From Parapedobacter sp. SGR-10 (GTDB taxonomy: Bacteria > Bacteroidota > Bacteroidia > Sphingobacteriales > Sphingobacteriaceae): a stretch of 64,000 bases of DNA. The position numbers were made by a program, and so were the translations under genes. Where the stretch lies: positions 41,012 to 105,011 of the forward strand of contig NZ_JAAJTJ010000011.1 in assembly GCF_011030405.1 (NCBI RefSeq). Direction: 5' to 3'. Below the pieces are notes generated by a model, which saw nothing but the letters and a program-made list of their open reading frames with translations, searched no databases and was not told the DNA's origin. Shown piece by piece: positions 27,690 through 37,697 of the stretch (position 1 is the first letter of the stretch; each line of letters starts with the position of its first letter).

Positions 27690-29015
27690 CTACAGCTTAT
27701 GACGAACTAATGTAAGGACTTTTTGTGTATTTTCCGTAATTTTATAGCGTTCGTCTATTTGAAAACCACTTATCCATAGGATATCCCCGTTTCCGTTTAC
27801 CCAAATAGGAATACGCTTTTTTTCAAATAGATTGATCTTTCTGTCAATGAAAAAATCGCTTAACTTTTTCTTTCCCTGCATACCCAATGGCTGAAAATAA
27901 TCCCCTTCACGCCAGGCTCTTACCGTCAAGGGGAACACTAATTTTGTGATATCCAATTTGGCTGTGGAGCGATCCTTCACAATAGTCCGATCTTCCGAAA
28001 CAGACAGCTCGAAAGAGTGTGCTGCCCAATGGATTTTTTGTTGGCCTTCATGGATAGTCAACTCGTCAATTTCGTTGGACTTTTCTTGCAGAATCAGTTG
28101 GTCGCGATCCAGTAGCAATCCATGGGAGGGGGATTCGAAAATCCGGCCCGGCTCACTGTCCAAAGCATCTTTAAGATCTTCCAAGACCGATTTAGAAAAA
28201 CCGAACGGCTCGAAAAGAAGAAACAACAGGCCAGTATCCTTGTCTTGTATGTCTGCCTTGTGGATAGTCCATTGGTTTTGTTTTTGCACTACAAAGAGCT
28301 GTTGGCGCAAGGTGTGTACAAAGTTTTGCAACACGGCATAGGTTTCTTGAAATCGACTGATGTTTTCATTCATGATGGGAATGAAGTCGGCGTTTAATTG
28401 TTCAAACTGAGGTATGATATCGAGACGTATCTTGTTTCTGGCATACTTGGTCGAAAAATTTGAAGCATCATCCCGGTAGGGTATATCCCATTGGGCTACA
28501 GCCTGCTCGATTTCTTTGGATTCCAAGAAAAGCAGAGGACGGATAATGTTACCACGTTTGGGTAGTATACCGCGTAAGCCTTGTAGACCGGTGCCTCGGA
28601 CAAGATTGAGCAGCACGGTCTCTACATGGTCGTTTTTGTGCTGTGCCACTGCTATTGCTGTACAGTTGCGCTCTCCTGCCAATCGTTCAAACCAGGCATA
28701 GCGCAGTTCCCGTGCCGCCATCTGTATCGAAAGTTTGTGCGTTGTAGCATAGTCTTCTGTGTCAAACCGTTGGACATGATGCGGTATGCCGAGATTACCG
28801 CAGTATTCGCGTACCAACAGTTCGTCCTTGTCAGATTCTTCTCCTCGCAATCCGAAATTGCAGTGAACCACTTCTATATCTATTTTCAGGTCATGGAAAA
28901 GCCGTAGCATCAGCATGGAGTCCTTTCCTCCGCTTACGGCCAGTAAAATCCGGTCTCCCGTTTTCCACAGGTGATTTTTTTCACAAAAAGCCTTAAACCT
29001 TTTTAGGAGTTCCAT
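27690..29015 (-). CDS. tilS: tRNA(Ile)-lysidine synthetase
   Basis: 441 residues. PP-loop ATPase that converts C34 of tRNA-Ile(CAU) to lysidine, giving AUA decoding. The PP-loop SGGKDS is at 28-33; HCNFGLRGEESDKDE and AVAQHKNDHVETVLLNLVRGTGLQGLRG follow as expected. A TilS C-terminal domain (AWREGDYFQPLGMQGKKKLSDFFIDRK) closes the protein. Divergent from the OstA-like gene across a 132-base gap. Confidence 0.97.
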   Translation of the reverse strand: MELLKRFKAFCEKNHLWKTGDRILLAVSGGKDSMLMLRLFHDLKIDIEVVHCNFGLRGEESDKDELLVREYCGNLGIPHHVQRFDTEDYATTHKLSIQMAARELRYAWFERLAGERNCTAIAVAQHKNDHVETVLLNLVRGTGLQGLRGILPKRGNIIRPLLFLESKEIEQAVAQWDIPYRDDASNFSTKYARNKIRLDIIPQFEQLNADFIPIMNENISRFQETYAVLQNFVHTLRQQLFVVQKQNQWTIHKADIQDKDTGLLFLLFEPFGFSKSVLEDLKDALDSEPGRIFESPSHGLLLDRDQLILQEKSNEIDELTIHEGQQKIHWAAHSFELSVSEDRTIVKDRSTAKLDITKLVFPLTVRAWREGDYFQPLGMQGKKKLSDFFIDRKINLFEKKRIPIWVNGNGDILWISGFQIDERYKITENTQKVLTLVRHKL

Positions 29016-29147
29016 AGGTCAAAAGTAGTGAATAATTGCTGGATTGCAGTACACCATAGCCTACGGTCCAGATCGTAGGTTAAAGAGATGCCGGTAAAAT
29101 TTAGCAATTAACATTTTTTTGGTATTAATTTATCTATTTTTGCGACT

Positions 29148-31598
29148 ATGAAACATTGGGTTGTTTTTTTGTTTTGTTTGCTCCAAATGGGGGTGTCTTA
29201 TGCACAGACCCCGCAAACAGGCAATGTACGATCCAATGCCGATAGATTAAACTTGGTTTCGTCCAATAGTGGTCGTATCAATGCAAAGACGGGGCACATG
29301 GTCTTTTATCGACCAGTCTACGAGCACAAAGGCAATACACTATCTGCCGATAGCGGATATATCTATGAGGATGAGATCAAGCGACAGTTTTTTGAGGCCT
29401 TTGGCAATGTCGTGATTACACAGCCTTCGGGTACGGTCATTTATTCTGACAGGTTGCATTATGATGCTGCGGCACAGCACGCCCGATTGACCGGCAATGT
29501 CAAGATGGTCGATGGAACCTCTGTTCTGACGACCAATTACATGACCTACAATATGCGTTCGAAGACGGGAACCTATCAAAATGGAGGCCGGATTGTGTCC
29601 CGTGGAGATACCATCACATCCAAAACCGCCTATTACTTTGAAAATACTTCAGACGCTTACTTCCGATATAAGGTCGTCGTCCGCACGCCTAATGTCAAGG
29701 TGTATACAGACAGTATGCGGTACAACTCGCTCACTAAGGAAACTTATTTCTTTGGCCCAACCAATATAAAAGGGAATAAAGGCGAAAACCTCTATACCGA
29801 ACGAGGTACATACAACACCGGTACAGGTATAGCCAAGTTCAACAAAAATAACCTCTATACAGAAGGCACTAAATTCCTGAAAGGGGATAGTCTGTATTAC
29901 AACCGGGATAATGGAGTGGGGGAAGCTTTCCGTAATGTAGTTTTTGTGGATACACTGGACAAATTTTATGCGTATGGTGGCAAAGGGGTCTATCTGCAAG
30001 CCGATGAATCTATTTTGATGACCGAGAAGCCATTGGTCATCACCGTCGTCAAAAATGATAGTACGGCGCAGGAAAGCCAAGTGGACAGTGTGGACGTAGA
30101 AACCAAAAAGTCAAAAAAAGAACTCAAGCGGGAGAAAAAAGAAGCTGAAAAAGAAGCGGCTGAATCTATCGTAGCCGAAAAAGACAGCACTGGTACCGAT
30201 ATAGTACCCTTATCGAAGACAGAAAAGGACAGCATCGCTTCGGCAAAGGTAGATTCCGTTTACCTCACGGCCGATACCCTCTATTCGAAAATGATCCCGG
30301 CAAAAGACTACCATCCCTTACAGCTCAACTTGGATAGAAGCGGTGGCCAGCTCTTGGATGAGAAAGAACCGGACTATGGCGATGATGAGGAAGGCGAGAA
30401 GCCGATAGGACAAGATAGCATAGCGGGAGTGGCGATAGAATCCGTGCGGGCGGATAGCCTCGCGCAGAAGGATAGCAGCAGGGTAGAAATACCCGAATCT
30501 TTGACACCAAAGGATACCGTAAGTACACCCAAAACTAAGAAACCGGTGGGGTCCCCTAAGCTTCAGAAACCGCCCCAAGAGGGGCGAATAGAGGTAGAGC
30601 TGAAGGCCGATAGTACCTTACGTCAAGAGGCCATCATTCCAACAGGAAATGAAGCGGACGACAAGATTACAGAGGCGCTGAGGGTTGCCCAGACCCCCGA
30701 TACATCGACTGCTGACATACCGGTGGTCGTACCGGACTCCACAGCCAACCTTGCCGATACAGCCAAGACACGGATCGTAAGGGCATATTACAATGTGCGT
30801 CTTTTCAAGTCAGATCTACAGGCTGTAGCCGATTCGGCTTACTATGGTATGCTCGATTCCATGTTTCGATTTATGGGGCGACCGATGGTCTGGGCACAGG
30901 GATCACAGATTTCGGCCGACACGATCTATATGCAAATGGTCAATGGGCAGTTGGACAATGCCCTGTTAAAGAATAATGCTTTTATGGTCAATGCGGTGCT
31001 CGACACGGTCAAGTTCAACCAGCTCAAAGGCCGGAAAATAACAGCTTTCTTTGCCAATAACAATATAGACAGGATATTTGTCGATGGTAACGCCGAAAAT
31101 ATTTCTTTTGCCGCCGATGAAAAAAGCAAGATCATTACTGAGATGCTGCACGACCGAGGTGCACGGATCAAGGTTAAAATGCAAAATAAAGAAATCATCG
31201 ATTATATTACGATCCGTAAAGTAGACCAAAAGGTATATCCATTCAATATGGTCAATCAGGAAAATGAAATTCTGCAAGGTTTTATATGGCGACCCCAGGA
31301 TCGACCTACCTCAAAAGAAGATCTCTTAAATAGGAAGCGCGAGTTGCCAAAAGAAAATGTTCCCCCGGACAGCACAAGGGCACAGGACAGCTTGGCCATT
31401 GGCAAGGAGGCTGTTTCTCCAAGCGAAATAACTATAGATCAGGAAAAAAAGATAGAGAACCAATCTATGGATAAAGGAGAGACGGAGCGTACCGAGGGAA
31501 CACAGGATGGTCATACTGTCCAATCTGAAACAAGAAGAAAAGAGGAAGACGATGGGTCTAAACAGGAGAAAGAAACTGGAACGGATCCCAATTTGTGA
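29148..31598 (+). CDS. OstA/LptA-like outer-membrane biogenesis protein
   Basis: 816 residues with a signal peptide (VVFLFCLLQMGVSYAQ, cleavage near residue 20). The N-terminal third has repeated OstA-fold strands (NVVITQPSGTVIYSDRLHYDAAAQHARLTGNVKM; TYNTGTGIAKFNKNN) as in LptA/LptD-N. A Lys/Glu-rich linker (~318-335) and a long Ser/Thr/Pro/Asp-rich segment separate this from a second OstA-like part (YYNVRLFKSDLQAVADSAYYGMLDSMFRFMGRP). The tail is highly charged. Likely periplasmic and tied to lipopolysaccharide transport, as for the family. TATTTTTG at 29135-29142 is a candidate -7 element only 5 bases before the ATG. Confidence 0.85.
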   Translation: MKHWVVFLFCLLQMGVSYAQTPQTGNVRSNADRLNLVSSNSGRINAKTGHMVFYRPVYEHKGNTLSADSGYIYEDEIKRQFFEAFGNVVITQPSGTVIYSDRLHYDAAAQHARLTGNVKMVDGTSVLTTNYMTYNMRSKTGTYQNGGRIVSRGDTITSKTAYYFENTSDAYFRYKVVVRTPNVKVYTDSMRYNSLTKETYFFGPTNIKGNKGENLYTERGTYNTGTGIAKFNKNNLYTEGTKFLKGDSLYYNRDNGVGEAFRNVVFVDTLDKFYAYGGKGVYLQADESILMTEKPLVITVVKNDSTAQESQVDSVDVETKKSKKELKREKKEAEKEAAESIVAEKDSTGTDIVPLSKTEKDSIASAKVDSVYLTADTLYSKMIPAKDYHPLQLNLDRSGGQLLDEKEPDYGDDEEGEKPIGQDSIAGVAIESVRADSLAQKDSSRVEIPESLTPKDTVSTPKTKKPVGSPKLQKPPQEGRIEVELKADSTLRQEAIIPTGNEADDKITEALRVAQTPDTSTADIPVVVPDSTANLADTAKTRIVRAYYNVRLFKSDLQAVADSAYYGMLDSMFRFMGRPMVWAQGSQISADTIYMQMVNGQLDNALLKNNAFMVNAVLDTVKFNQLKGRKITAFFANNNIDRIFVDGNAENISFAADEKSKIITEMLHDRGARIKVKMQNKEIIDYITIRKVDQKVYPFNMVNQENEILQGFIWRPQDRPTSKEDLLNRKRELPKENVPPDSTRAQDSLAIGKEAVSPSEITIDQEKKIENQSMDKGETERTEGTQDGHTVQSETRRKEEDDGSKQEKETGTDPNL

Positions 31599-31608
31599 CC
31601 AGGTCTGA

Positions 31609-32613
31609 CTATTTCAATACCAGCTTTGTAGGGACGATGATTTCCTTGGGAGCTATTGGCTCTTTGCTATGAAGTATCTCAAATAGTATTTCAGCGGCTT
31701 TTCTTCCTTGTTCATCGGGATACTGCTCTATGCTTCCCAATGGTGGGTTTTCGATATACTTCCATAAAGGATAATTGGCAAAGCTGATGAAGTGCATTTC
31801 CTGTCCTATGCCGATGCCCTTTTGGCGAGCAAATTTCATGACATCCAGTGTGATGAAATCGCTACAGGAAAGAATAGCGGACGGTCGTTCGGAAAAAGCG
31901 CATATTTGATCCAAGGCTGCTCTATTGCCATCTTCGGTCAGGTCGGTGTGTACAACATATTTGTCTTCAAAGGCGATCCCATTCTTTTCTAGAGCATCCC
32001 GAAATGCGTTTGTCCGTACGGTAGACGCAAAGAGATTTTCCGGCCCGTTGATCATAGCAATCTCTTTATGCCCTCGGCTGACGAAGGCATCAATGGCCTC
32101 ATTGACGCCAGCGACCAAGTCACTTTGAACCTTGTGGACACCCTCTATATCGGGTACTACATCAAAAAATACGATAGGTATATCAGCCAATACATCCATG
32201 AAGCCAAGATCAGTACTGTTTTTGGCTAGAGAGATCAATATCCCGTCTACCCGATGTTTTTTGAATGTTTGGATAATCTTCAATTGACGCTCGGGATTGT
32301 CTCGGGATTGTCCTAGGATGACTGTGTAATTGTGGTGATCAGCTAGGTCTTCAATGGCACTGATGGCCGAGGAGAAAAAAGGTTCGGAAAGATCGGGGAG
32401 CACAACACCGATAGTGTAGGTCTTGCGTTGTTTGAAAAATATAGCGGTCTGGTTGGGCTCATAATTCATCTCTTCGGCTACCTTTTTGACCCGCATGGTC
32501 GTCACCAGACCTATGCTCGGATGATCATTCAGTGCCCTGGATACCGTAGAGGGTGAAATCTTGAGTCTACGTGCTATTTCCTTTATGGTCGTTGGTTTGT
32601 TCGGATTCGTCAT
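31609..32613 (-). CDS. LacI-family transcriptional regulator
   Basis: 334 residues. N-terminal helix-turn-helix (TIKEIARRLKISPSTVSRALN, ~8-28), hinge helix (VKKVAEEMNYEPN) and a periplasmic-binding-like effector domain (TIGVVLPDLSEPFFSSAISAIEDLA onward). Such regulators usually answer to sugars. No sugar-metabolism gene lies beside it: the ostA-like gene is convergent (10 bases away) and an S41 peptidase is upstream, so its regulon is probably elsewhere. Confidence 0.94.
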   Translation of the reverse strand: MTNPNKPTTIKEIARRLKISPSTVSRALNDHPSIGLVTTMRVKKVAEEMNYEPNQTAIFFKQRKTYTIGVVLPDLSEPFFSSAISAIEDLADHHNYTVILGQSRDNPERQLKIIQTFKKHRVDGILISLAKNSTDLGFMDVLADIPIVFFDVVPDIEGVHKVQSDLVAGVNEAIDAFVSRGHKEIAMINGPENLFASTVRTNAFRDALEKNGIAFEDKYVVHTDLTEDGNRAALDQICAFSERPSAILSCSDFITLDVMKFARQKGIGIGQEMHFISFANYPLWKYIENPPLGSIEQYPDEQGRKAAEILFEILHSKEPIAPKEIIVPTKLVLK

Positions 32614-32661
32614 GACGCCTATTTTTGTAAAAAACTTATTCCTGATCCCCGGAAAGACAAG

Positions 32662-34239
32662 CTATCTTAATTTTACATCGCCTCTGTTAAACTTGAACAT
32701 GTTGTTTCGCCGCATATTTTCCTGGATGCCTACATACGCTTTTGGACGGTTTGTCCATCCTTCTTCTCCCGAACGGAGTGCCATCATAGGAGAAAAAGAA
32801 CCTGTACTGATATGGTTTAGGGCTGTGGACAACATAGATTCGCTGCGATCCCCAAAAGCCAGGAATTTGCCAGGCGCAAATTCCCAAACGTGGGCATTGG
32901 GTGTCAGTCCATTGAAATAATCGCCTTGACCGAGGGCATTGTACATTTTGAAAGAAGTCACATACAAGCCGATGTCATCATTCACGATTGGCCATTCAAA
33001 AAAACCGGCAGGCTTTCCATAGGTGTTCTCTGCGACGGCTTGACCGTTATCGTTGCTGCCGTATGTGCCGATCATGTACACCTCCATATAGGGTTTCAAT
33101 GCATTGATCAGCAGCTCGCTGGCCGATGCTGATCCTTTGGTCACTAAAAAGTACACCTTTTGGAGGTCGAGTGTTCCTTTTTTGGAAATATTTATAGGAG
33201 CAAAGGGGCCGGGCTCTTCCCCGGATTTATCCCACCCAAAACTCTTGAGAAGGGCATTGATCTCATAGCGGTACATCAATTTTCCGTTTGCGCTAGGCGG
33301 CACAATTCTGTCTACGAGATATTCGGCTGTGAGGGTAGAACCGCCACCATTGTAACGTAAATCGACGACCAATTCATCTATTCCTTGTGATTCAAAGCCG
33401 TTGAAAATACTTTCAAAACGATCGTACATAGGGGTATGAGTTTCTATGTTATTCACCCATTTTTTTATGCTGACGAAAGAACTGAAAGCCAGATACCCTA
33501 CTTTTTTATTGTTTGTTTCAATGACTTGATGATTTAGCACCGGATCCAGATCATATTGTGCACTGGTGATGGTCCTTGTTACTTCGTCTCCGGATGGCTT
33601 CTTGAACTTGACGGTTAGATTAGTTTCTTTCAATAGATAGTTGTCGATTTCTTTGAAATCTTTAGCGCGTTGGGAATTGTAATCTATGGCCGTATTGCCA
33701 TTGATACTCATAATCCTGTCCCCTCTTTCTATTCCGGCTGAGTTGGCTGATGAGTTGTTGTCCACCATACGTATATACAGATGGGCATTATTGCCAGAGT
33801 CCTCGGTCTGCAAATAGATGACATACATCCCAAAGCTGGTCGCTATAGCATCTTGTATCTCTCCACTAACGACGCCTTCCCGATCGAGAAAGCTAAACCG
33901 GTCAATGGGATTGCCCTTGGCATCCTTGGGGATACTGACCATCCAATCCAGGACATCTTCACCACGGGGGAAATAACGGGTGTAGTTGTGGCGGATATAA
34001 TCCTTCTTGTCCAAATCGTTTATGTTCTTTGGGGGCAATTTGTCTTGCCAAAGGGAGAAGAGTTTGGTATAATAAAAAATGGAATCTTTTACCAGATTCT
34101 CAACGGCATCCGTTTCGTAAGTCTTGCTTGTTTGCGGTGGTTTTACCTCACCTTTATAGGGATCTTTGACATCTTTTTTGCAGGCTGCAAATGCAGCAAC
34201 AAGCAAAAGCGCCCCTACCCATGACCATCTTTTTTTCAT
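32662..34239 (-). CDS. S41-family peptidase lipoprotein with PDZ domain
   Basis: 525 residues. Lipoprotein signal (WVGALLLVAAFAACKK, Cys20). A PDZ-like domain spans ~150-230 (ANSAGIERGDRIMSINGN), followed by the tail-specific protease core: VVDLRYNGGGS (~291-301), nucleophile Ser374 in GSASASELL, and Lys409 in NTYGKPAGF as the likely general base. These C-terminal processing-like peptidases act in the cell envelope; the substrate is unknown. It starts 10 bases after the HAD-like gene, so probably the same operon. Confidence 0.93.
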   Translation of the reverse strand: MKKRWSWVGALLLVAAFAACKKDVKDPYKGEVKPPQTSKTYETDAVENLVKDSIFYYTKLFSLWQDKLPPKNINDLDKKDYIRHNYTRYFPRGEDVLDWMVSIPKDAKGNPIDRFSFLDREGVVSGEIQDAIATSFGMYVIYLQTEDSGNNAHLYIRMVDNNSSANSAGIERGDRIMSINGNTAIDYNSQRAKDFKEIDNYLLKETNLTVKFKKPSGDEVTRTITSAQYDLDPVLNHQVIETNNKKVGYLAFSSFVSIKKWVNNIETHTPMYDRFESIFNGFESQGIDELVVDLRYNGGGSTLTAEYLVDRIVPPSANGKLMYRYEINALLKSFGWDKSGEEPGPFAPINISKKGTLDLQKVYFLVTKGSASASELLINALKPYMEVYMIGTYGSNDNGQAVAENTYGKPAGFFEWPIVNDDIGLYVTSFKMYNALGQGDYFNGLTPNAHVWEFAPGKFLAFGDRSESMLSTALNHISTGSFSPMMALRSGEEGWTNRPKAYVGIQENMRRNNMFKFNRGDVKLR

Positions 34240-34249
34240 AATTTTCTAT

Positions 34250-34810
34250 TTACCATTTTTGAATAAGATGTATTTCTTTCGTATCGATCCCAAACTCGTT
34301 TGCAATAAATTTGATCGGCTCATAATTTCGATACACCAGCTCATCGATAAAATAAACCCTTAATGAGTTTTTGTGTGATTCCAGTGTACCCCAGTCTACG
34401 TGTTTTAATTTGTTCAGCTGTTCAACGGGGTTTCCTCCGGTCAATATAGTTATTTTTTTTTCTTTTGCGAACAATAGGTTTAAAAAATCTTCAACTTCTT
34501 TGAATAGCAACAGCTTCAAGGGCAAATGGGCGTTGACTTTTAATCGCTCCAGGTTTTCTTTATATTTCTCGTCCAAGCCAAATGTCTGTTGCACAAGTGA
34601 AAACATAGCATCCTCTCCCTGATGGAGATAGGTGTTCTTCATAAAAGCAGTCAGTTCGGATGCATGAGGAGATCCTTCGGTAAACTCTATGAACTGGGCA
34701 AACAAATAGTATACCTGTAATAGGTAATCCTGCTTAGGATAAAGTACATCGTCCAATTCAAAACAATAAACCTCTTTGTCTAGCGGAATAGCTTGTATAT
34801 TGATCATCAT
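34250..34810 (-). CDS. HAD-like protein, apparently lacking the catalytic nucleophile
   Basis: 186 residues, no signal. Hydrophobic strand plus motif I is visible (CFELDDVLYP, 16-25), but the first Asp of the DxDx(T/V) signature, the phosphoenzyme nucleophile, is Glu18. Motif II (TILTGG, Thr124) and a Lys167 candidate for motif III are present. The chain stops at KEIHLIQKW, just where motif IV (GDxxxD) should come, and the S41 gene begins 10 bases later. It is either a pseudo-phosphatase with a binding or regulatory role, or a 3'-truncated gene. It starts one base after the stop of the next gene upstream. Confidence 0.65.
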   Translation of the reverse strand: MMINIQAIPLDKEVYCFELDDVLYPKQDYLLQVYYLFAQFIEFTEGSPHASELTAFMKNTYLHQGEDAMFSLVQQTFGLDEKYKENLERLKVNAHLPLKLLLFKEVEDFLNLLFAKEKKITILTGGNPVEQLNKLKHVDWGTLESHKNSLRVYFIDELVYRNYEPIKFIANEFGIDTKEIHLIQKW

Positions 34811-34811
34811 C

Positions 34812-35282
34812 TTATACGGTTACCAACACAAAATCATCTCCTGAATCGGACACGATGCACAGACCGTTCCATTCGGAATCAGCAAATACTTCGCCCGATA
34901 TCATATCTTTCTTGTCCCGGAGCAGATTTAGCCGTAGATCGGCAGGAGGATCTGAAAGACAATCTATTGCAGCAAGCAGTTCTTTTGGCGGACACAGTAC
35001 TTGTATGCCATACTCTTCGAACAAAAGGGATGTCTCTGCCAAGGTAAAAGCCTCTTCTTTGCCCAAAGGAAGTATATATTGGCAGGTTTTGTCTAGGGCG
35101 AGTTTCAGCAGTTCGTGTGCGTAGGTGGGATTTTGACCTCGGGGTATAGCTGTATACGCCGATCTGAGCACAGATGGGATTTCGTCTGAGGTCGTTTTCT
35201 CTATTTCAAAAGAAGCTGACAACAATTTTGCAATACGTAGGCCCAATGGCCTTGTAGCGTATGTGATCAATATCTTTTCCAT
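34812..35282 (-). CDS. Orphan N-domain resembling the pre-ATP-grasp fold
   Basis: 156 residues. Starts with a Rossmann-like strand-loop-helix (ILITYATRPLGLRIAKLL), followed by YILPLGKEEAFTLAETSLLFEEYGIQVLCP, which resembles the pre-ATP-grasp domain of PylC/carbamoyl-phosphate-synthetase-like ligases. No ATP-grasp domain follows; the rest (DPPADLRLNLLRDKKDMISGEVFADSEWNG) looks like a small beta-rich tail. Tightly linked to the HAD-like gene (1-base gap). The function is not known and the fold call is tentative. Confidence 0.5.
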   Translation of the reverse strand: MEKILITYATRPLGLRIAKLLSASFEIEKTTSDEIPSVLRSAYTAIPRGQNPTYAHELLKLALDKTCQYILPLGKEEAFTLAETSLLFEEYGIQVLCPPKELLAAIDCLSDPPADLRLNLLRDKKDMISGEVFADSEWNGLCIVSDSGDDFVLVTV

Positions 35283-35327
35283 TAGTCCAAATTCACTTCA
35301 GCAATTTTTACTTTCCAACTTCTGGCT

Positions 35328-35984
35328 TCAAGAATAAATCAATCCATCCCGCATATGTACGGTCCTGTCCGAGATGTTGGCCAATTCTTCATTGTGCGTC
35401 ACAATAATAAACGTTTGGTTCATGGTGTCACGCAGATGAAAAAAGAGTTGGTGCAGGGCAGCCGCATTCTCTGAATCGAGGTTGCCGGATGGCTCATCTG
35501 CAAGGATAATGGAAGGATTGTTGACCAATGCCCTGGCGACAGAGACACGCTGCTGTTCGCCGCCCGACAATTGGGAAGGTTTGTGATGTGCCCTGTCGGT
35601 CACCCCCAAGATATCCAGGAGTTCCAATGCTCTTTTTTCACTTTTTGACTTTGGTTCGCCTTTGATAAAAGCCGGGATACAGACATTTTCCAATGCTGTA
35701 AACTCCGGCAATAGGTGGTGGAATTGGAACACAAACCCGATATGTTCGTTGCGAAAGGCACTTAATGCGTTCGCCGAGAGGGTATGTATAGCCTCTCCAT
35801 TGATGAGCAGCTCACCCTTGTCGGCTTTGTCCAATGTACCTATAATATGTAGTAACGTGCTTTTTCCCGCTCCCGATGCACCTACTATGGTCACGATTTC
35901 GCCTTTGTCCACGGTCAGATCCACACCTTTGAGAATAGGCAGGGAGCCGTAGGATTTGAATATATTCGTTGCGCTCAATATCAT
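35328..35984 (-). CDS. lolD: LolD-type ABC transporter ATPase
   Basis: 218 residues. Walker [10 protein letters not shown] (35-43), Q-loop [10 protein letters not shown], signature LSGGEQQR (139-146), Walker B IILADEP (159-165) and H-loop THN. Length and the SGNLD / [14 protein letters not shown] pattern are those of the LolD/MacB-like exporter ATPases that release lipoproteins from the inner membrane. No permease gene is in the window, so the partner LolC/E homologue must be elsewhere. Confidence 0.87.
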   Translation of the reverse strand: MILSATNIFKSYGSLPILKGVDLTVDKGEIVTIVGASGAGKSTLLHIIGTLDKADKGELLINGEAIHTLSANALSAFRNEHIGFVFQFHHLLPEFTALENVCIPAFIKGEPKSKSEKRALELLDILGVTDRAHHKPSQLSGGEQQRVSVARALVNNPSIILADEPSGNLDSENAAALHQLFFHLRDTMNQTFIIVTHNEELANISDRTVHMRDGLIYS

Positions 35985-36217
35985 CCTACGAAGTTAGTAA
36001 AATTATCCTACTAACCCTGTATGCATGAAAAACTAAGGAAAAGACATCAACCTTTCAATGGGCTGTTCATACGCTGGCATAATCGCGAATACCTTGGGTG
36101 CCACAATTTACTTTTTAACTTACTTCGCACATGCCTGGATGCCTTTTTGGACGTATCTGTTGCTAATGATACAACAATTCCCTATTTCATGCTGGTTTAT
36201 GGAGATGATAAAGCATA

Positions 36218-36260
36218 GATATAGTAGGGATATAGTAAGGATAAAGCAGGAATATAGTAG
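36218..36260. repeat. Four ~11-bp tandem repeats (GATATAGTAGG type)
   Basis: GATATAGTAGG, GATATAGTAAG, GATAAAGCAG and GAATATAGTAG follow one another head to tail. The period of about 10.75 bases equals one helical turn. Located ~220 bases upstream of sucC. Confidence 0.7.
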
Positions 36261-36432
36261 TTTATGCATCCTGCTATATGGTAACATTGTTCTATTCTTG
36301 GAGGTAAATAAACTTAACAATATCCCTACGGAAATCAAACTTTTAATTAGGGCGAGGCAAAATAGATTCATATAGCGAGGGGAGATATGGGTTGCAGGCT
36401 AAACAGACACCAAAACTAACTCAATAAAGCTA

Positions 36433-36463
36433 TTGTCTCTTAAGAATAAAAACACTAATTTTA
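36433..36463 (+). promoter_or_regulatory. Candidate sucC promoter
   Basis: TTG (36433-36435), 20 bases, then TAATTTTA (36456-36463), 7 of 8 to TAnnTTTG. The ATG is 18 bases downstream, giving a very short leader. Confidence 0.4.
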
Positions 36464-36481
36464 CCACCAAATTTTTTATCG

Positions 36482-37678
36482 ATGAACATTCACGAATATC
36501 AAGGAAAAGAAATACTGAAAAGTTTTGGCGTACGGGTACAGGAAGGTATCGTTGCCGAAACGCCTGCGCAAGCTGTCGAAGCAGCGAAAAAATTGAAGGA
36601 TGATCTCAACTCGGACTGGGTTGTGGTAAAAGCACAGATCCATGCGGGTGGCCGTGGTAAAGGTGGTGGTGTCAAACTAGCCAAAAACCACGACGAAGTG
36701 TTGCAACGTGCTACCGATATCATCGGTATGCAGTTGGTTACCCCACAGACAGGCCCCGAAGGCAAGCAGGTCCACAAGGTATTGGTTGCACAAGATGTGT
36801 ACTATCCTGGAGAAAGTGAAACGAAAGAATTTTACATATCCGTGTTATTGGACCGTGCTACAGGCCGCAATATCATCATGTATTCGACTGAAGGTGGTAT
36901 GGATATCGAAGAAGTAGCTGAGAAAACTCCTCACCTGATCTTTAAGGAAGAAATCGATCCAAAAGTAGGACTGCAAGGTTTTCAGGCCCGTAAGATAGCT
37001 TTTAACCTGGGCTTGTCTGGTGCTGCGCACAAGGATATGGTGAAGTTTGTAGCTGCTCTGTACAAAGCCTATGATTCTATCGATGCGTCCATGTTCGAGA
37101 TCAATCCGGTATTGAAAACGTCTGATGACAAAATTTTGGCGGTGGATGCGAAAGTGAATCTGGATGAAAATGCCCTTTACCGTCATGCTGATATCGCGGC
37201 GATGCGTGATCTTTCGGAAGAAGATCCTACAGAAGTAGAAGCCGGAGAATCCAATCTGAACTATGTTAAACTGGACGGTAACGTAGGTTGTATGGTCAAC
37301 GGTGCCGGTCTTGCTATGGCGACCATGGACATCATCAAATTGGCGGGCGGTGAACCTGCAAATTTCCTGGATGTAGGCGGTACAGCTAATGCTGAAACGG
37401 TCAAAGCCGGATTCAACATCATCTTGAAAGATCCGAACGTAAAAGCTATCCTAATTAATATCTTTGGTGGTATCGTCCGTTGTGACCGTGTGGCTCAAGG
37501 TGTGATCGATGCTTACAAAGAAATCGGAAATATTCCGGTACCGATCATCGTGCGTCTGCAAGGTACCAATGCGGCCGAAGCGAAAAAACTGATCGACGAA
37601 TCGGGCTTGCAGGTATATTCAGCTATCTTGCTGAAAGAAGCAGCGGAATTGGTAACAAAAGTATTGGAAGGGAAGTAA
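36482..37678 (+). CDS. sucC: Succinyl-CoA synthetase (ADP-forming) beta subunit
   Basis: 398 residues, typical length. N-terminal ATP-grasp ([38 protein letters not shown]) and C-terminal CoA-ligase domain ([31 protein letters not shown], the power-helix region). Makes ATP from succinyl-CoA in the TCA cycle. The alpha subunit gene sucD is not adjacent, so the pair is split in this genome. A perfect 16-bp terminator hairpin follows. Confidence 0.97.
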   Translation: MNIHEYQGKEILKSFGVRVQEGIVAETPAQAVEAAKKLKDDLNSDWVVVKAQIHAGGRGKGGGVKLAKNHDEVLQRATDIIGMQLVTPQTGPEGKQVHKVLVAQDVYYPGESETKEFYISVLLDRATGRNIIMYSTEGGMDIEEVAEKTPHLIFKEEIDPKVGLQGFQARKIAFNLGLSGAAHKDMVKFVAALYKAYDSIDASMFEINPVLKTSDDKILAVDAKVNLDENALYRHADIAAMRDLSEEDPTEVEAGESNLNYVKLDGNVGCMVNGAGLAMATMDIIKLAGGEPANFLDVGGTANAETVKAGFNIILKDPNVKAILINIFGGIVRCDRVAQGVIDAYKEIGNIPVPIIVRLQGTNAAEAKKLIDESGLQVYSAILLKEAAELVTKVLEGK

Positions 37679-37697
37679 GTCTTTGCTTTACGATAAT

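Larger units (their letters stand above)
35985..36481. other. 497-bp spacer between lolD and sucC
   Basis: AT-rich divergent spacer. It contains a short tandem repeat (36218-36260) and a candidate sucC promoter near its right end. A 105-codon plus-strand frame at 36058 has no recognisable features and is not called. Confidence 0.6.

Noticed and set aside
30060..31598. Frameshift or fusion in the OstA-like gene because of its long charged middle
   Set aside because: OstA-like strands resume in the same frame after the linker, and long acidic or Lys-rich linkers occur in Bacteroidota versions.
32662..34239. S41 peptidase with a missing catalytic lysine
   Set aside because: The first Gly-rich loop (GTYGSNDNG) lacks Lys, but NTYGKPAGF a little further on supplies the conserved position, so the enzyme looks intact.
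36058..36375. 105-codon plus-strand frame before sucC
   Set aside because: Runs through the 11-bp tandem repeat, has odd composition and no recognisable family or start signal.
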